NCBI RefSeq assembly: GCF_001854885.1
Contig: NZ_MDDV01000060.1
Coordinates: 122,426 to 186,425, forward strand
Origin: Ensifer sp. LCM 4579
GTDB lineage: Bacteria > Pseudomonadota > Alphaproteobacteria > Rhizobiales > Rhizobiaceae
Reading direction: 5' to 3'
Length of the DNA: 64,000 bases
Below the pieces are notes generated by a model that worked only from the letters and a program-made list of their open reading frames with translations, did no database searches and was not told the origin of the DNA. The translations under genes were made by a program, and so were the position numbers. Shown here piece after piece: positions 19,209-28,645 of this stretch (position 1 is its first letter; each line of letters opens with the position of its first letter).

Positions 19209-20252
19209 TCAAGCCCGCGGGAGGGCCTCCGGCGTCTGGGTGCCGTGATAGCGCGCGAGGTCGGCCTCGATCTTGGCCTTCAGGCCGTTCTTGACCATGT
19301 CGTAGCCGACGTCGATCGCCGCGGCGAAACCCTCGGCATCCGTGCCGCCATGGCTCTTGATAACGATACCGTTCAGCCCCAGGAAGACGCCGCCATTGAC
19401 CTTGCGGGGATCCATCTTCTCGCGCAGCCGATCGAAGGCCCCCTTGGCGAAGACATAGCCGACCCTGGCAAGGAGCGTGCGCGACATGGCAGCGCGGAGA
19501 TATTCGGCGATCTGGCGCGCGGTGCCTTCCGCCGCCTTGAGCGCGATATTGCCCGAGAACCCTTCCGTCACGACCACGTCCACGGTGCCGCGGCCGATAT
19601 CGTCACCCTCGACGAAACCGTAGTAGTCGATGCCCTCGATATTGGCTTCGCGGATGAGCCGGCCGGCCTCCTTGACCTCTTCCTGCCCCTTGATCTCCTC
19701 GACGCCGACATTCAACAGGCCGACCGACGGACGCTCGACCTCAAATAGAGCGCGGGCCATCGCGCCGCCCATCAGCGCGAAATCCATGAGCTGCTGCGCA
19801 TCGGCGCCGATCGTCGCGCCGACGTCGAGGACAATGCTTTCGCCCTTGAGCGTTGGCCAGATGGCGGCAATCGCCGGACGCTGAATGCCCTGCATCGTCC
19901 TTAGACAGAAGACCGACATCGCCATCAGCGCGCCGGTATTGCCCGCCGAGACCACGACATCCGCCTCGTCGGCATTGATCGCGTCGATTGCCTTCCACAT
20001 GCTCGACTTGCCGCGCCCGCGCCTGAGCGCCTGGCTCGGCTTCTCATCCATGCCGACGGCGATCTCGCAATCGTGGAAGGTGCTTGCGGCCTGAAGCTTT
20101 GGATGTTTCGCCAACAATTCGGCGCACCGAGATTCCTGTCCGAACAGAACGAATCGGATGTCCGGATGACGTTCGAGCGCCCTTGCTGCGCCCGGGATGA
20201 CGACGTCAGGACCATAGTCGCCGCCCATCACGTCAAGTGAAATTCTGACCAC
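19209..20252 (-). CDS. plsX: Phosphate acyltransferase PlsX
   Basis: Soluble or peripheral enzyme of 347 residues that makes acyl-phosphate from acyl-ACP for phospholipid synthesis. The family motifs are [19 protein letters not shown] at the start, [29 protein letters not shown] and [14 protein letters not shown] chose GTG 20252 because it puts the conserved DVMGGD at the usual distance and AAGGGAT lies 11 nt upstream. An ATG at 20279 is also in frame. It precedes fabH by 17 bp. Confidence 0.96.
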   Translation of the reverse strand: MVRISLDVMGGDYGPDVVIPGAARALERHPDIRFVLFGQESRCAELLAKHPKLQAASTFHDCEIAVGMDEKPSQALRRGRGKSSMWKAIDAINADEADVVVSAGNTGALMAMSVFCLRTMQGIQRPAIAAIWPTLKGESIVLDVGATIGADAQQLMDFALMGGAMARALFEVERPSVGLLNVGVEEIKGQEEVKEAGRLIREANIEGIDYYGFVEGDDIGRGTVDVVVTEGFSGNIALKAAEGTARQIAEYLRAAMSRTLLARVGYVFAKGAFDRLREKMDPRKVNGGVFLGLNGIVIKSHGGTDAEGFAAAIDVGYDMVKNGLKAKIEADLARYHGTQTPEALPRA

Positions 20253-20449
20253 GCGTGTCTTATCCCTTTTTCCCGCCATGCGACGCGTCTGGCCGCGGCG
20301 CATTCTTCAAGCGGCAGCGATCCCGCGTTCCTTCTGACACTCGGGCCAGCATGCAACGTCCCGGCACTGCGACCCCTTGGCCGGAGCCGGGCCAAAATAC
20401 TGCTTTTCGCTTGCGTGACAACCGAATTGTAGGCCGCAGCCGCGCCGCC

Positions 20450-21001
20450 TCATTTCTTTTTCCAATCCTTGAGCACCGCAAACGGATTGGGCCGCTCGTC
20501 ATCCTCGGCGGAACTCTCGATGCGTTCGCCGAAGGCGACCCCCTCCTTGCGCGGATAGGGGTCGATTGCCAGAGCGACATGCTCGCAGACGACCGCACCG
20601 GCGTCGATCGTGTCACCGGCAAAGGTGTCGGGGATGTCGGGCCCGCCCGGATCGAGAATCATCTCGCCGCCATCATTGTCGGCCTGGCGTGCCAGCCGTG
20701 ACCCTTCCGGTACGAAGATCGCCTCGACCGGCTCGCGGATATTCGCCTCGACGGGGTCGAGCGTCACCACGCAGGTCTGGACGACAAGCGCGCGCACCTC
20801 GCCCTTGATCTTCACGCCGTCCTTCTTCCACCGCCCGATCTCGAGGTCGGCATCGAGCGACTGCACCTCGTCGACCTTCCAGAGCTCGGCAAGCGCACGG
20901 CGTTCCGCCTCGTTTGCCGACACATGCACCTTGACGGGATTTGCCGAAATATGCCCCACCTTCACCGGGTAGGAGAATGCCGGGTTGCTCTCGTGCTTCA
21001 T
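20450..21001 (-). CDS. DUF177/YceD family protein
   Basis: A 183-residue cytosolic protein of the YceD family, whose members usually precede rpmF and plsX and have been linked to 23S rRNA in other organisms. Two family features stand out: the internal CVVTLDPVEANIREPVEAIFVP segment and the acidic end EDDERPNPFAVLKDWKKK. Here rpmF is not downstream. A spacer of about 200 bp leads to plsX. No zinc-binding cysteine set is present. The function in rhizobia is not established. Confidence 0.88.
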   Translation of the reverse strand: MKHESNPAFSYPVKVGHISANPVKVHVSANEAERRALAELWKVDEVQSLDADLEIGRWKKDGVKIKGEVRALVVQTCVVTLDPVEANIREPVEAIFVPEGSRLARQADNDGGEMILDPGGPDIPDTFAGDTIDAGAVVCEHVALAIDPYPRKEGVAFGERIESSAEDDERPNPFAVLKDWKKK

Positions 21002-21045
21002 GATCGTTCCTTCCTGCCGCGCCGCGAGAGGGCGGGCGCAGCCTT

Positions 21046-21149
21046 CTACAGCGCCGCGTGTCTTTTCAGACGCGCAAAGGTCGCCGTAACTCTTTGCCTC
21101 TGCGCATCGAGCTTCCGAAAATCGGCTCCGATTTTCGGACCGATGCGCC
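21046..21149 (+). repeat. RIME2-like intergenic repeat, type-1 3' half
   Basis: Begins CTACAGCGCCGCG, has the hairpin GCGTCTTTTCAGACGC-type centre, the line GCAAAGGTCGCCGTAACTC, then TGCGCATCGAGCTTCCG and an ATCGG...CCGAT palindrome. Close relatives lie at 39167-39262 and 58776-58880. It separates the DUF177 gene from the bc1 chaperone gene. Confidence 0.75.
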
Positions 21150-21216
21150 AGCAGATATTCATGGGTTTACCACGATTGTCTGCTCGGATTCGTTAGGTTT
21201 GCCGCAGGTTCTGATC
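21150..21216 (+). repeat. Second short dispersed repeat, copy 1
   Basis: The segment beginning AGCAGATATTCATGGGTTTA and ending GCAGGTTCTGATC recurs at 42048-42106 with a few substitutions and a 6-bp gap. It abuts the RIME2-like element. Confidence 0.6.
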
Positions 21217-21233
21217 CCTGCTTCGCCCGCCCG

Positions 21234-21776
21234 TCAGGTTCCCGGCCCTGCCGGCGGAATGCGCAACTGGCCCACTTCGACCGCGTCCTCGGGGATGCCC
21301 GACAGCACCTCCTCGACGAGGAAGAGATAGGCGGCAAGTCCCGCCATCGATGGCGCGCCCTCCCTCTCGGGATGGAAGTTGCGCCTGAGTGCCGCCGCCA
21401 GCGTCTCGCGGTCGCCCCCGTCGAGAGCAGCCGCGTAGGATTCGAGCCGTCCATAGAACATGCCGGCAAGCTTCTTCATCTTCTTCGGTACGCCCGCATC
21501 ACCGATGCCCAACTCGCGGATCGAGTGATCGACATCTTCGAAAAAGGCGTCGACGATCTCCTGCGCGATCTCCTGGCCGGTTCGCGGCGAACTGCGGGTG
21601 CGCCGGAAATAGAGGATCAGCATTGCCGAAAGCATCTCAAAACGCCCCATCACCGTGTCGGGCACTTCGAGGTCGGTATAGAGAAACGGCTGGCGCGCCG
21701 CGGCGGTGAGATGCGCATATTGGCGCTCCACTATCGCAATGTTGCCGCTTTTTCTCTTGAACAGTCCAAAAATCAT
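21234..21776 (-). CDS. Ubiquinol-cytochrome c chaperone (Cbp3/UQCC1 family)
   Basis: A 180-residue protein of the Cbp3-like family (PF03981 type), which helps assemble cytochrome b of the bc1 complex. It has a short basic N-terminus (MIFGLFKRKSGN), then YTDLEVPDTVMGRFEMLSAM, FFEDVDHSIRELGIGD and VPKKMKKLAGMFYGRLESY, the conserved core. The ATG at 21776 fits homologues; the frame is open to 21986 without homology. It is divergent from bamE, whose start lies 140 bp away. Confidence 0.9.
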   Translation of the reverse strand: MIFGLFKRKSGNIAIVERQYAHLTAAARQPFLYTDLEVPDTVMGRFEMLSAMLILYFRRTRSSPRTGQEIAQEIVDAFFEDVDHSIRELGIGDAGVPKKMKKLAGMFYGRLESYAAALDGGDRETLAAALRRNFHPEREGAPSMAGLAAYLFLVEEVLSGIPEDAVEVGQLRIPPAGPGT

Positions 21777-21915
21777 CACGAAGCCCAGTCGTGGCTTTTC
21801 GAAATCGATGGGTAAGCGCCCATCACGTTGTTGCATGATAGCCGAAGCTGGTTTACCGAAGCAGGCACGAATTGCAATGGCGGATCTGCCATCGTTACTC
21901 CAAGGGGAGCAGTTG

Positions 21916-22425
21916 TTGACGAAGCGGTATTTGACATCGAACCTGAAAGTACTGGCCCGCGCCGTGGTCGTGGCTTCGCTCTCCACTGCAGCCCTTGCCG
22001 GCTGTCAGGCCCTCGATGTCGGCGAAGTCCTGCATCAGGGCTATGTCGTCGACCAGGAAACGCTGAACCTCGTGCCTGTCGGATCGAGCCGTGAACAGGT
22101 CCTCCTGTCGCTCGGCACGCCGTCGACGACCGCGACATTCGACAACGAGGTATTCTACTACATTTCGCAGACCCGCAAGCGGCCGGTGGCCTTCATGAAG
22201 CCGAAGATCATCGACCAGTCGGTCCTCGCCGTCTATTTCGACAAGGAAGGCGTCGTCAGCCAACTCGCCCATTATACGCTGAAGGACGGCAAGGTCTTCG
22301 ACATGCTGTCGAGCACCACCCCGACCGGCGGCAAGGAGACAAGTTTCCTGGGGCAACTGCTGACGGGCCCCGGCGTCGGACAGGGTGCAGCGCGCAACCT
22401 CTTCAAGAATTTCGGCGATATGTGA
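21916..22425 (+). CDS. bamE: Outer membrane assembly lipoprotein BamE (SmpA/OmlA)
   Basis: Lipoprotein of about 169 residues, the small BAM-complex subunit for outer-membrane protein insertion. The signal peptide ends at the lipobox LAGC. The SmpA/OmlA domain follows: GYVVDQETLNLVPVGSSREQVLLSLGTPS, then FYYISQTRKRPVAFMKP. No good ATG exists. TTG 21916 (or 21913) follows AAGGGGAG at suitable spacing, and ATG 21877 would lengthen the signal peptide oddly. A clear terminator follows. Confidence 0.93.
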   Translation: MTKRYLTSNLKVLARAVVVASLSTAALAGCQALDVGEVLHQGYVVDQETLNLVPVGSSREQVLLSLGTPSTTATFDNEVFYYISQTRKRPVAFMKPKIIDQSVLAVYFDKEGVVSQLAHYTLKDGKVFDMLSSTTPTGGKETSFLGQLLTGPGVGQGAARNLFKNFGDM

Positions 22426-22454
22426 CAAAATCGGCACAGCAGGTGCCAGGAAGC

Positions 22455-22489
22455 AGCCCGCGGAACACCAGTTCCGCGGGCTTTTTTTT
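22455..22489 (+). terminator. Rho-independent terminator of bamE
   Basis: Twelve-base arms AGCCCGCGGAAC and GTTCCGCGGGCT around an ACCA loop are followed by eight T on the plus strand. There is no T-run on the minus strand, so hppA is not served by it. Confidence 0.93.
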
Positions 22490-22503
22490 ACTCAAGGACT
22501 ATG

Positions 22504-24639
22504 TCAGGCCAGCACGGCGAGCAGCAGCAAGGCCACGATGTTCGTGATCTTGATCGCCGGATTGACCGCCGGCCCGGCCGTGTCCTTGTAGGGATCGCCC
22601 ACCGTGTCACCGGTCACGGATGCCTTGTGCGCGTCCGAACCCTTCATGTGGCGCGTGCCGTTCTTGTCCACGAAGCCGTCCTCGAAGCTCTTTTTGGCGT
22701 TATCCCAGGCACCGCCCCCGGAGGTCATGGAAACCGCCACGAACAGGCCATTGACAATGACGCCGAGAAGCGAAGCGCCCAATGCCGCGAAGGCGGAGGC
22801 CTTCGAACCCGAAAGGAGCAGCACGCCGAAATAGACGACGATCGGCGCCAGCACCGGCAGCAGCGAAGGGATGATCATTTCGCGGATCGCCGCCTTGGTC
22901 AGCATGTCGACGGCGCGGCCATAATCCGGCCGGTCCTTGCCTTCCATGATGCCCGGCTTTTCCTTGAACTGCCGACGCACCTCCTCGACGACGGCACCGC
23001 CTGCCCGACCGACGGCTGTCATGGCAATGCCGCCGAAGAGATAGGGGATTAGGCCGCCGAAGATGAGGCCGGCGACGACATAGGGGTTCGAGAGGTCGAA
23101 GGAGATCGCCCCGACGTCAGCGAAATAGGGATATTGTTCACCATGGGCGGCGAAATAGGCGAGGTCGTTGGAATAAGCCGCGAAGAGCACGAGAGCGCCG
23201 AGGCCGGCGGAGCCGATTGCATAGCCCTTGGTGACCGCCTTGGTAGTATTGCCGACCGCGTCGAGCGCGTCGGTCGCCTTTCGCACTTCCGGCGGCAAAT
23301 TCGACATCTCCGCGATGCCGCCGGCATTGTCCGTCACGGGACCGAAGGCGTCGAGCGCCACGATCATGCCGGCAAGGCCGAGCATGGTGGTGACGGCAAT
23401 GCCGGTGCCGAAGAGGCCGGCGAACTGATAAGTGGCGATGATACCGCCGACGATGACGATCGCCGGAAGCGCGGTCGCCTCGAGCGATACCGCCAACCCC
23501 TGGATCACGTTGGTGCCGTGGCCGGTGACGGAGGCCTGCGCGATGGAATTCACCGGCCGCTTATTGGTGCCAGTGTAGTATTCGGTGATCACGACGATCA
23601 GGGCCGTGACGACGAGGCCGATGATGCCGCAGAAGAACAGGCCCCAGCCGGTGATGTCCTTGCCGGCGACCGTACCGATCGACCCCCAGCCGATCGTCAG
23701 CGACGTGGCAGCGCCAAGGCCGAGGATCGACAGCACGCCGGTCATGATCAGCCCGCGATAGAGGGCGCCCATGATCGAACCGTTGGTCCCGAGCTTGACG
23801 AAGAAGGTGCCGATGATCGATGTGATGATGCAGACGGCGCAGATTGCCAGCGGGTAGACCATGATGCTCGAAAACATCGGAGTGCCGGCGAAGAAGATCG
23901 CCGCCAGAACCATGGTTGCGACGACAGAGACCGCATAGGTTTCGAAAAGGTCGGCTGCCATGCCGGCACAGTCGCCGACATTGTCGCCCACATTATCGGC
24001 GATCGTCGCGGGGTTGCGCGGGTCGTCTTCCGGAATGCCTGCCTCCACCTTGCCGACGAGGTCGCCGCCGACATCCGCGCCCTTGGTAAAGATGCCGCCG
24101 CCGAGACGGGCGAAGATCGAGATCAACGAGCCGCCGAAACCGAGCGCCACCAAAGCATCGATCACCTCGCGCGAGGCAGGATCATGCCCGAGGCCGACGG
24201 TGAGGACGAAATAGTAGACAGCGACACCCAGCAGCGCGAGACCCGCGACGAGGAGGCCGGTGATTGCGCCTGACTTGAAAGCAATATCAAGACCGGAGGC
24301 AAGGCTGACCGATGCGGCCTGGGCCGTGCGAACATTGGCCCTCACGGATACATGCATGCCGATGAAACCGGCCGCGCCCGAGAGTACTGCGCCGATCAGG
24401 AAGCCGATCGCGGCCGTACCCGAGAGAAGAAGCCACGCGGCGATGAAGACGACGACACCGACGATGGCGATGGTTTTGTACTGACGCATGAGGTAGGCCT
24501 GAGCCCCCTCTCTGATAAAGCCTGCAATCTCCTGCATGCGGGCATTCCCCTGATCGGCAGCAAGCACCGACTGTGCCGCCCAGACGGCGTAAGCCACCGA
24601 AAGCAACCCGCATGCGATAACGGCCAATAATATGGTCAT
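22504..24639 (-). CDS. hppA: Proton-translocating inorganic pyrophosphatase
   Basis: Integral membrane H+-PPase of 711 residues with about 16 helices. It couples pyrophosphate hydrolysis to proton pumping. Substrate motifs are clear: [43 protein letters not shown], and the C-terminal [19 protein letters not shown]. The diagnostic [10 protein letters not shown] has lysine where K+-dependent enzymes have alanine, so this should be the K+-independent subtype. ATG 24639 has GGAGG upstream, with the frame open to 24660. It is monocistronic. Confidence 0.97.
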   Translation of the reverse strand: MTILLAVIACGLLSVAYAVWAAQSVLAADQGNARMQEIAGFIREGAQAYLMRQYKTIAIVGVVVFIAAWLLLSGTAAIGFLIGAVLSGAAGFIGMHVSVRANVRTAQAASVSLASGLDIAFKSGAITGLLVAGLALLGVAVYYFVLTVGLGHDPASREVIDALVALGFGGSLISIFARLGGGIFTKGADVGGDLVGKVEAGIPEDDPRNPATIADNVGDNVGDCAGMAADLFETYAVSVVATMVLAAIFFAGTPMFSSIMVYPLAICAVCIITSIIGTFFVKLGTNGSIMGALYRGLIMTGVLSILGLGAATSLTIGWGSIGTVAGKDITGWGLFFCGIIGLVVTALIVVITEYYTGTNKRPVNSIAQASVTGHGTNVIQGLAVSLEATALPAIVIVGGIIATYQFAGLFGTGIAVTTMLGLAGMIVALDAFGPVTDNAGGIAEMSNLPPEVRKATDALDAVGNTTKAVTKGYAIGSAGLGALVLFAAYSNDLAYFAAHGEQYPYFADVGAISFDLSNPYVVAGLIFGGLIPYLFGGIAMTAVGRAGGAVVEEVRRQFKEKPGIMEGKDRPDYGRAVDMLTKAAIREMIIPSLLPVLAPIVVYFGVLLLSGSKASAFAALGASLLGVIVNGLFVAVSMTSGGGAWDNAKKSFEDGFVDKNGTRHMKGSDAHKASVTGDTVGDPYKDTAGPAVNPAIKITNIVALLLLAVLA

Positions 24640-24835
24640 TCGCACAATCCTCCGTTTCAACCTGCGGGCTCACTCCCTGCCGCAGGCCCCTCAAGCCGCG
24701 AATCGCGCGCCGCCTCCTCGAGCGGCACGTCCTCACGGCGCGGCAAGAGTGCGGGTGCGAACAGGGAACGTCAAGCCCCTGAAAATACCCGCATCTCCGG
24801 GACAGGGGGTTTTCCGGCAAGCCCTTGCACGAAGC

Positions 24836-26068
24836 TCAGGCCGCGGCGGTTTTCCTGCTCGCTCGCATCAGAAGGAAGAGGAGAAGGAGGCACAGGCCAG
24901 CGACCGGCCACACAACGGAGTTGAGCATGTCCCAGCCATAGGCGGTCAGCACCTTGCCGGAGGCGAAGGACGAAATGGCAACGGCAGTGAAGAGCACAAT
25001 GTCGTGGAACGCCTGGACCTTGTCGGCCTCGTGAGGCCGGTAGCTGTGGGCGACGATCGCCGTCGCACCGATGAAGGCGAAGTTCCAGCCGAGGCCGAGA
25101 AGAACCAGAGCGGCCCAGAAGTTCCAGAGCTCGACGCCAAGATGCGCGATCGCCGCGCAGGCCATCAGCAGCAGAAATCCCGAGGCGACGATGCGCTCCG
25201 CACCGAAGCCGCTGATCAGCCAGCCCGTGACGAAGCTCGGAGCGAACATGGCCAGCACATGCCACTGGATGCCGAGCGTCGCGAGGTCGCTCGAGAACCC
25301 GCAGCCGACGACCATGGCGACGGGGGCGCCGGTCATCATGAAGGTCATCAGCGCATAGGCGGAAATGCCGCAAACCATGCCGGTCAGAAAGCGCTGGTTG
25401 CCGGCGATCTCGCGCAGCGGCCGTGCGGGCGTTTCCGGGCGCGCGGCGGATGCCGGAGCGCCATCGGGCAAGCGCAGGGGCGCAAAGAAGAAGAGTGCGA
25501 CAAGGCAGACGGGCAAGAGCGCGACGAAGGCGCCGGCAAACCAGACGGGCGCAAAATAATCACCGGCAAAGATGACGATCTGGGGGCCGAGGACCGCCGA
25601 GACGATGCCGCCGCCGAGGATCCAGGAGATTGCCTTGGGCTTGAAGAAGGATGGCGACGCATCGGCCGCGGCAAAGCGCAGTTTCTGGGTGAAGCCGTTG
25701 GAGGCGCCGAGCACGGCAAGACCGCCTGCGAAAAGCCAGAAGCTTTCGCGGAACAGGGCAGCGGCGGCGATGACGCCCCCGGCTGCCGCGATCAAGGCGC
25801 CGATCATGAAGGCCAAACGCCTGCCTGTAAGGCGTGACAGCATCGCCACCAGAACGACGCCGAGCGCCATGCCGACATTGAAGGCGGTCAAAGGTGCGGT
25901 CGCGAGCGACTTGTCGTCGCCGAGCAACTGGTGACCGGCCACGCCGCCCACGGCGAAGCTGATCGGCCCCACGACGCCCAGAAGCGCCTGGGCAATGGCG
26001 AGCAGCAGGACATTGCGGCGCGCCTCGCGAAGAACCGCCCCGATAACGCCGACCGCCGCAGTTACCAT
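24836..26068 (-). CDS. Major facilitator superfamily transporter
   Basis: Polytopic protein of 410 residues with 12 predicted helices. The MFS loop 2-3 signature appears as LSRLTGRRLAFMIGAL. A charged central loop (PDGAPASAARPETPARPLRE) separates the two halves. The substrate cannot be read from sequence. It starts 4 bp after nusB, so it is likely co-transcribed with the ribH-nusB unit. ATG 26068 is preferred; the upstream extension overlaps nusB and is Arg/Ser-rich shadow sequence. Confidence 0.85.
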   Translation of the reverse strand: MVTAAVGVIGAVLREARRNVLLLAIAQALLGVVGPISFAVGGVAGHQLLGDDKSLATAPLTAFNVGMALGVVLVAMLSRLTGRRLAFMIGALIAAAGGVIAAAALFRESFWLFAGGLAVLGASNGFTQKLRFAAADASPSFFKPKAISWILGGGIVSAVLGPQIVIFAGDYFAPVWFAGAFVALLPVCLVALFFFAPLRLPDGAPASAARPETPARPLREIAGNQRFLTGMVCGISAYALMTFMMTGAPVAMVVGCGFSSDLATLGIQWHVLAMFAPSFVTGWLISGFGAERIVASGFLLLMACAAIAHLGVELWNFWAALVLLGLGWNFAFIGATAIVAHSYRPHEADKVQAFHDIVLFTAVAISSFASGKVLTAYGWDMLNSVVWPVAGLCLLLLFLLMRASRKTAAA

Positions 26069-26072
26069 CGAG

Positions 26073-26555
26073 TCACTTCCGCCGCTCGCCGCGGACCTGC
26101 TTGGCGATACGGTCCAGGACGGCGTTGACGAGCTTCGGCTCCTCGTCCTCGAAGAAGGCTTTGGCGATTTCGACATATTCGGTGACGATCACCGGAATTG
26201 GCACGTCCTTGCGCTCCAGGAGCTCGAAGGTGCCGGCGCGCAGGATGGCACGGACAGTGGAATCGAGCCGGGAGAGCGCCCAATCGTCCTGCAGGGCGGA
26301 GCCGATCAGCGGATCGAGCTTGCGCTGGTCGCGCACGACGCCGGAGACGATCGAGCGGAACCAGGACGCGTCCGCCTTCAGATAGGTGTCGCCGTCCAGC
26401 TCCCTGCCGAGACGATGCGCCTCGAATTCGGCGACGATCTCCAGTACGCCGGTCCCGCCGATATCCATCTGGTAAAGCGCCTGAACGGCCGCAAGGCGTG
26501 CGGCGCCACGCTGGTTGACCTGCTTCAGCGGTTGATCCGAGGGGGTATTCGTCAC
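26073..26555 (-). CDS. nusB: Transcription antitermination factor NusB
   Basis: All-helical RNA-binding protein of 160 residues that joins NusE at boxA in rRNA antitermination. Recognisable segments are [21 protein letters not shown], then [41 protein letters not shown], and [22 protein letters not shown]. The GTG at 26555 overlaps the ribH stop (GTGA), giving tight coupling. ribH-nusB is a widely conserved pair. Confidence 0.97.
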   Translation of the reverse strand: MTNTPSDQPLKQVNQRGAARLAAVQALYQMDIGGTGVLEIVAEFEAHRLGRELDGDTYLKADASWFRSIVSGVVRDQRKLDPLIGSALQDDWALSRLDSTVRAILRAGTFELLERKDVPIPVIVTEYVEIAKAFFEDEEPKLVNAVLDRIAKQVRGERRK

Positions 26556-27013
26556 TTTACTGCGCCTAACTTGTTCTTCAGTTCGATCATGGTCAGGGCC
26601 GCGCGCGCGGCAAAACCGCCCTTGTCGCCCTCCGACCTGCGGGCACGCGCCCATGCCTGTTCCTCGCTCTCGACGGTCAGGATACCATTGCCGAGCGCCA
26701 GGCTTTCACTGACGGCGAGATCCATCAGGGCACGGGCGGACTCGTTGGCCACGATATCGAAGTGATAGGTTTCACCGCGTATCACCATGCCGAGCGCGAC
26801 GAAGCCGTCATAGTCGGTGCCGCCCTCGTCCGCCGCATCGAGCGCCATGGCGATAGCCGCGGGAACTTCCAGGGCTCCCGGCACCGTGACGATGTCGTAG
26901 GTTGCGCCGGCCGCATCGAGCGCGTGTTTCGCTCCGTCGAGCATCGCATCGGCCATATCGTCATAGAAGCGCGCTTCCACAATCAGGATGCGGAGAGGCT
27001 CGGTCTTCGCCAT
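26552..27013 (-). CDS. ribH: 6,7-dimethyl-8-ribityllumazine synthase
   Basis: Penultimate riboflavin enzyme of 153 residues. It condenses 5-amino-6-ribitylaminouracil with dihydroxybutanone phosphate. Substrate-site segments are [52 protein letters not shown] and [13 protein letters not shown]. The catalytic His lies in the third segment. It is the first gene of ribH-nusB-MFS. I see no convincing FMN riboswitch upstream. Confidence 0.97.
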   Translation of the reverse strand: MAKTEPLRILIVEARFYDDMADAMLDGAKHALDAAGATYDIVTVPGALEVPAAIAMALDAADEGGTDYDGFVALGMVIRGETYHFDIVANESARALMDLAVSESLALGNGILTVESEEQAWARARRSEGDKGGFAARAALTMIELKNKLGAVK

Positions 27014-27359
27014 GGGTCACCTGTCTTGAAAAATCCGGGACCGGACTTGGCCGGTGCAGGCGGGGGTCAAACCACGCCCCGCGCGGAATGGCAAGTAAAT
27101 TCGGCGACGCGGAGCCATTTGCAGCCCGACGGCCCTTGCCGCATTCGGGAGCCGAGATATTTCGATCAAGTCTTAGGCCGGAGTATCGGCAATTCACCGT
27201 TGAATGCATGAACGCACAACACCACCCATGGGATGTATAACATACCCGAAACCTCAAGTATCTTTCCGCCCCGACCGGCCGCCCGCCCTCGACGGCCGAT
27301 CTTGGGGACGGCGGGCGGGGCCGAAATTCATGGCATCGACCGAAACTATTGGAGCGAAA
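27014..27359. other. 346-bp intergenic space between divergent ribH and GNAT gene
   Basis: Contains a GCGGGG/CCCCGC-type short stem on the ribH side and the strong hairpin at 27279-27318 on the GNAT side. No further gene or RNA could be supported. Confidence 0.5.
27279..27318 (+). promoter_or_regulatory. Strong GC hairpin upstream of the GNAT gene
   Basis: Arms CCGCCCGCC and GGCGGGCGG are separated by 22 nt. The hairpin ends 11 nt before the alternative start at 27330 and 41 nt before the preferred start. Its 3' arm contains GGGCGGGG, which could serve as a ribosome site for 27330 and would be sequestered. A role in attenuation or translational control is inference. Confidence 0.4.
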
Positions 27360-27896
27360 ATGCACCGCGTTCCCGTCATAGAGACCGAGCGGCTTCTCCT
27401 GCGCCCCTATCGGCGAGACGACTTCCCCCTCTACTGTGCCCTCTTCGCGGACGAAGAGGTTACCCGCTATGTGGGCGGCGTGCCCTATACGCGGGAACAA
27501 TCCTGGACGCGCTTCCTGCGCCAGGTCGGCATGTGGCACTATTTCGGTTTCGGTTTCTTCGCGATCCAGGAGAAGGAAAGCGGCGCATTCGTCGGCGAGG
27601 CGGGCTTTCACGATGCCCATCGCCAGATCACGCCTTCGCTCGATGGAACGATGGAAATGGGATGGGCAATCTCGCCGAAGAGCCATGGTCGCGGCCTTGC
27701 GACGGAAGCTGTCGCCGCCGCTCTCGCCTGGGGCGACCGCGTCTTTCCTGGCCTGAGAAAGACCTGCATCATCGAACCGGGCAACCAGGCTTCGATCCGA
27801 GTCGCACTGAAGCACGGCTTCACGGAATTCTGGCGCACGAATTATCACGGGAGGCCGATGATCATGTTCGAAAGACGTTCGGCTACTATCGCCTGA
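27360..27896 (+). CDS. GNAT family N-acetyltransferase, RimJ/RimL-like
   Basis: Acetyltransferase of 178 residues. It has the RimJ-like opening VIETERLLLRPYRRDDFPLYCALFAD. The core strands FFAIQEKESGAFVGEAGF and GTMEMGWAISPKSHGRGLATEA follow, the latter holding the acetyl-CoA loop, and then IEPGNQASIRVALKHGF. The target (ribosomal protein N-terminus, or a small molecule) is unknown. The ATG at 27360 has TTGGAG 7 nt upstream and gives the usual family start. ATG 27330 is the alternative. It stands alone between ribH and a small exported protein gene. Confidence 0.88.
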   Translation: MHRVPVIETERLLLRPYRRDDFPLYCALFADEEVTRYVGGVPYTREQSWTRFLRQVGMWHYFGFGFFAIQEKESGAFVGEAGFHDAHRQITPSLDGTMEMGWAISPKSHGRGLATEAVAAALAWGDRVFPGLRKTCIIEPGNQASIRVALKHGFTEFWRTNYHGRPMIMFERRSATIA

Positions 27897-28222
27897 ACCG
27901 ATGCGGTCGGTCGGCGCCGAAGGCGCGGCGTTCGGCCAAACAGGCTTGCGAACATGACATTTTTGTAATTCTTTTCAGCTGCTTATGCCACGGATTTGGC
28001 CAAGTTCGCGCCCAGGTTCATAACCGTCGGCACGGCGCGAAACCTTCTGGAATCCGAAACCTTCCGGAACCGCCGCCCCGACAGATCGAAACAGCCAGAC
28101 GCCCTCGCTGCGGGACCTCCCCCCGCAAACGGTCGGCGCCGGCCTGCGGAGCCCTGCACGGTCGAGCAATCGCGAACGCGACAATCGCCACAGCGAGCGC
28201 CGCAAATCAAAGGAGCCTGACA
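27897..28222. other. 326-bp intergenic space
   Basis: Holds a GC-rich fold near 27905-27935, an AT-rich stretch near 27955-27985 that may contain the promoter for the next gene, and AAGGAG just before the ATG at 28223. No gene seen. Confidence 0.4.
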
Positions 28223-28573
28223 ATGAACCGCATTGCAAAAGCTACCGTCATCGCCACTCTTTCCGCCCTGACCCTCGGCGGCATCGCGCAAGCCGCGAGC
28301 GTCGACATGAATTGGCCGAAGCAGATCGAGCAGACGGTGCGCAGTTTCAAGGGCGACAATCTCAGGATCGTCAGTGTCGACACGCTGAGCCGGGAAGACC
28401 AGACCCGCAGCTGGATTGAGGAAGCGACGCCGCAACAGCGTGCCGTGCTCCAGTCTGCAGTTGAAGCCAACAGGCCTCTTGTCGCCAGGCTGAAGGCGCA
28501 TGATGTCGAGTTGAACAATATCGCCGGCGCCGAGCAAGCCGCCGATGGCGGACTGACGATCTATCTCCGCTGA
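28223..28573 (+). CDS. Small exported protein of unknown function
   Basis: A 116-residue protein with a signal peptide (MNRIAKATVIATLSALTLGG, cut after AQA) and a soluble mature part of about 92 residues. It contains no cysteine. The segment RIVSVDTLSREDQTRSWIEEA is followed by a helical stretch QQRAVLQSAVEANRPLVARL. AAGGAG precedes the ATG. No family recognised. It converges with ribE, 72 bp apart. Confidence 0.72.
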   Translation: MNRIAKATVIATLSALTLGGIAQAASVDMNWPKQIEQTVRSFKGDNLRIVSVDTLSREDQTRSWIEEATPQQRAVLQSAVEANRPLVARLKAHDVELNNIAGAEQAADGGLTIYLR

Positions 28574-28645
28574 GCCTGATGCAGAAACCATGCGGTCCGC
28601 CCTCCTCGGGGCGGACTGCATTTCCTTGGCGGCAGCGGCGAGCAA

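Noticed and set aside
27014..27200. Possible FMN riboswitch upstream of ribH
   Set aside because: A GC-rich stem is present but the conserved RFN blocks (for example AGGGCGGGGTGAAA-like) could not be found.
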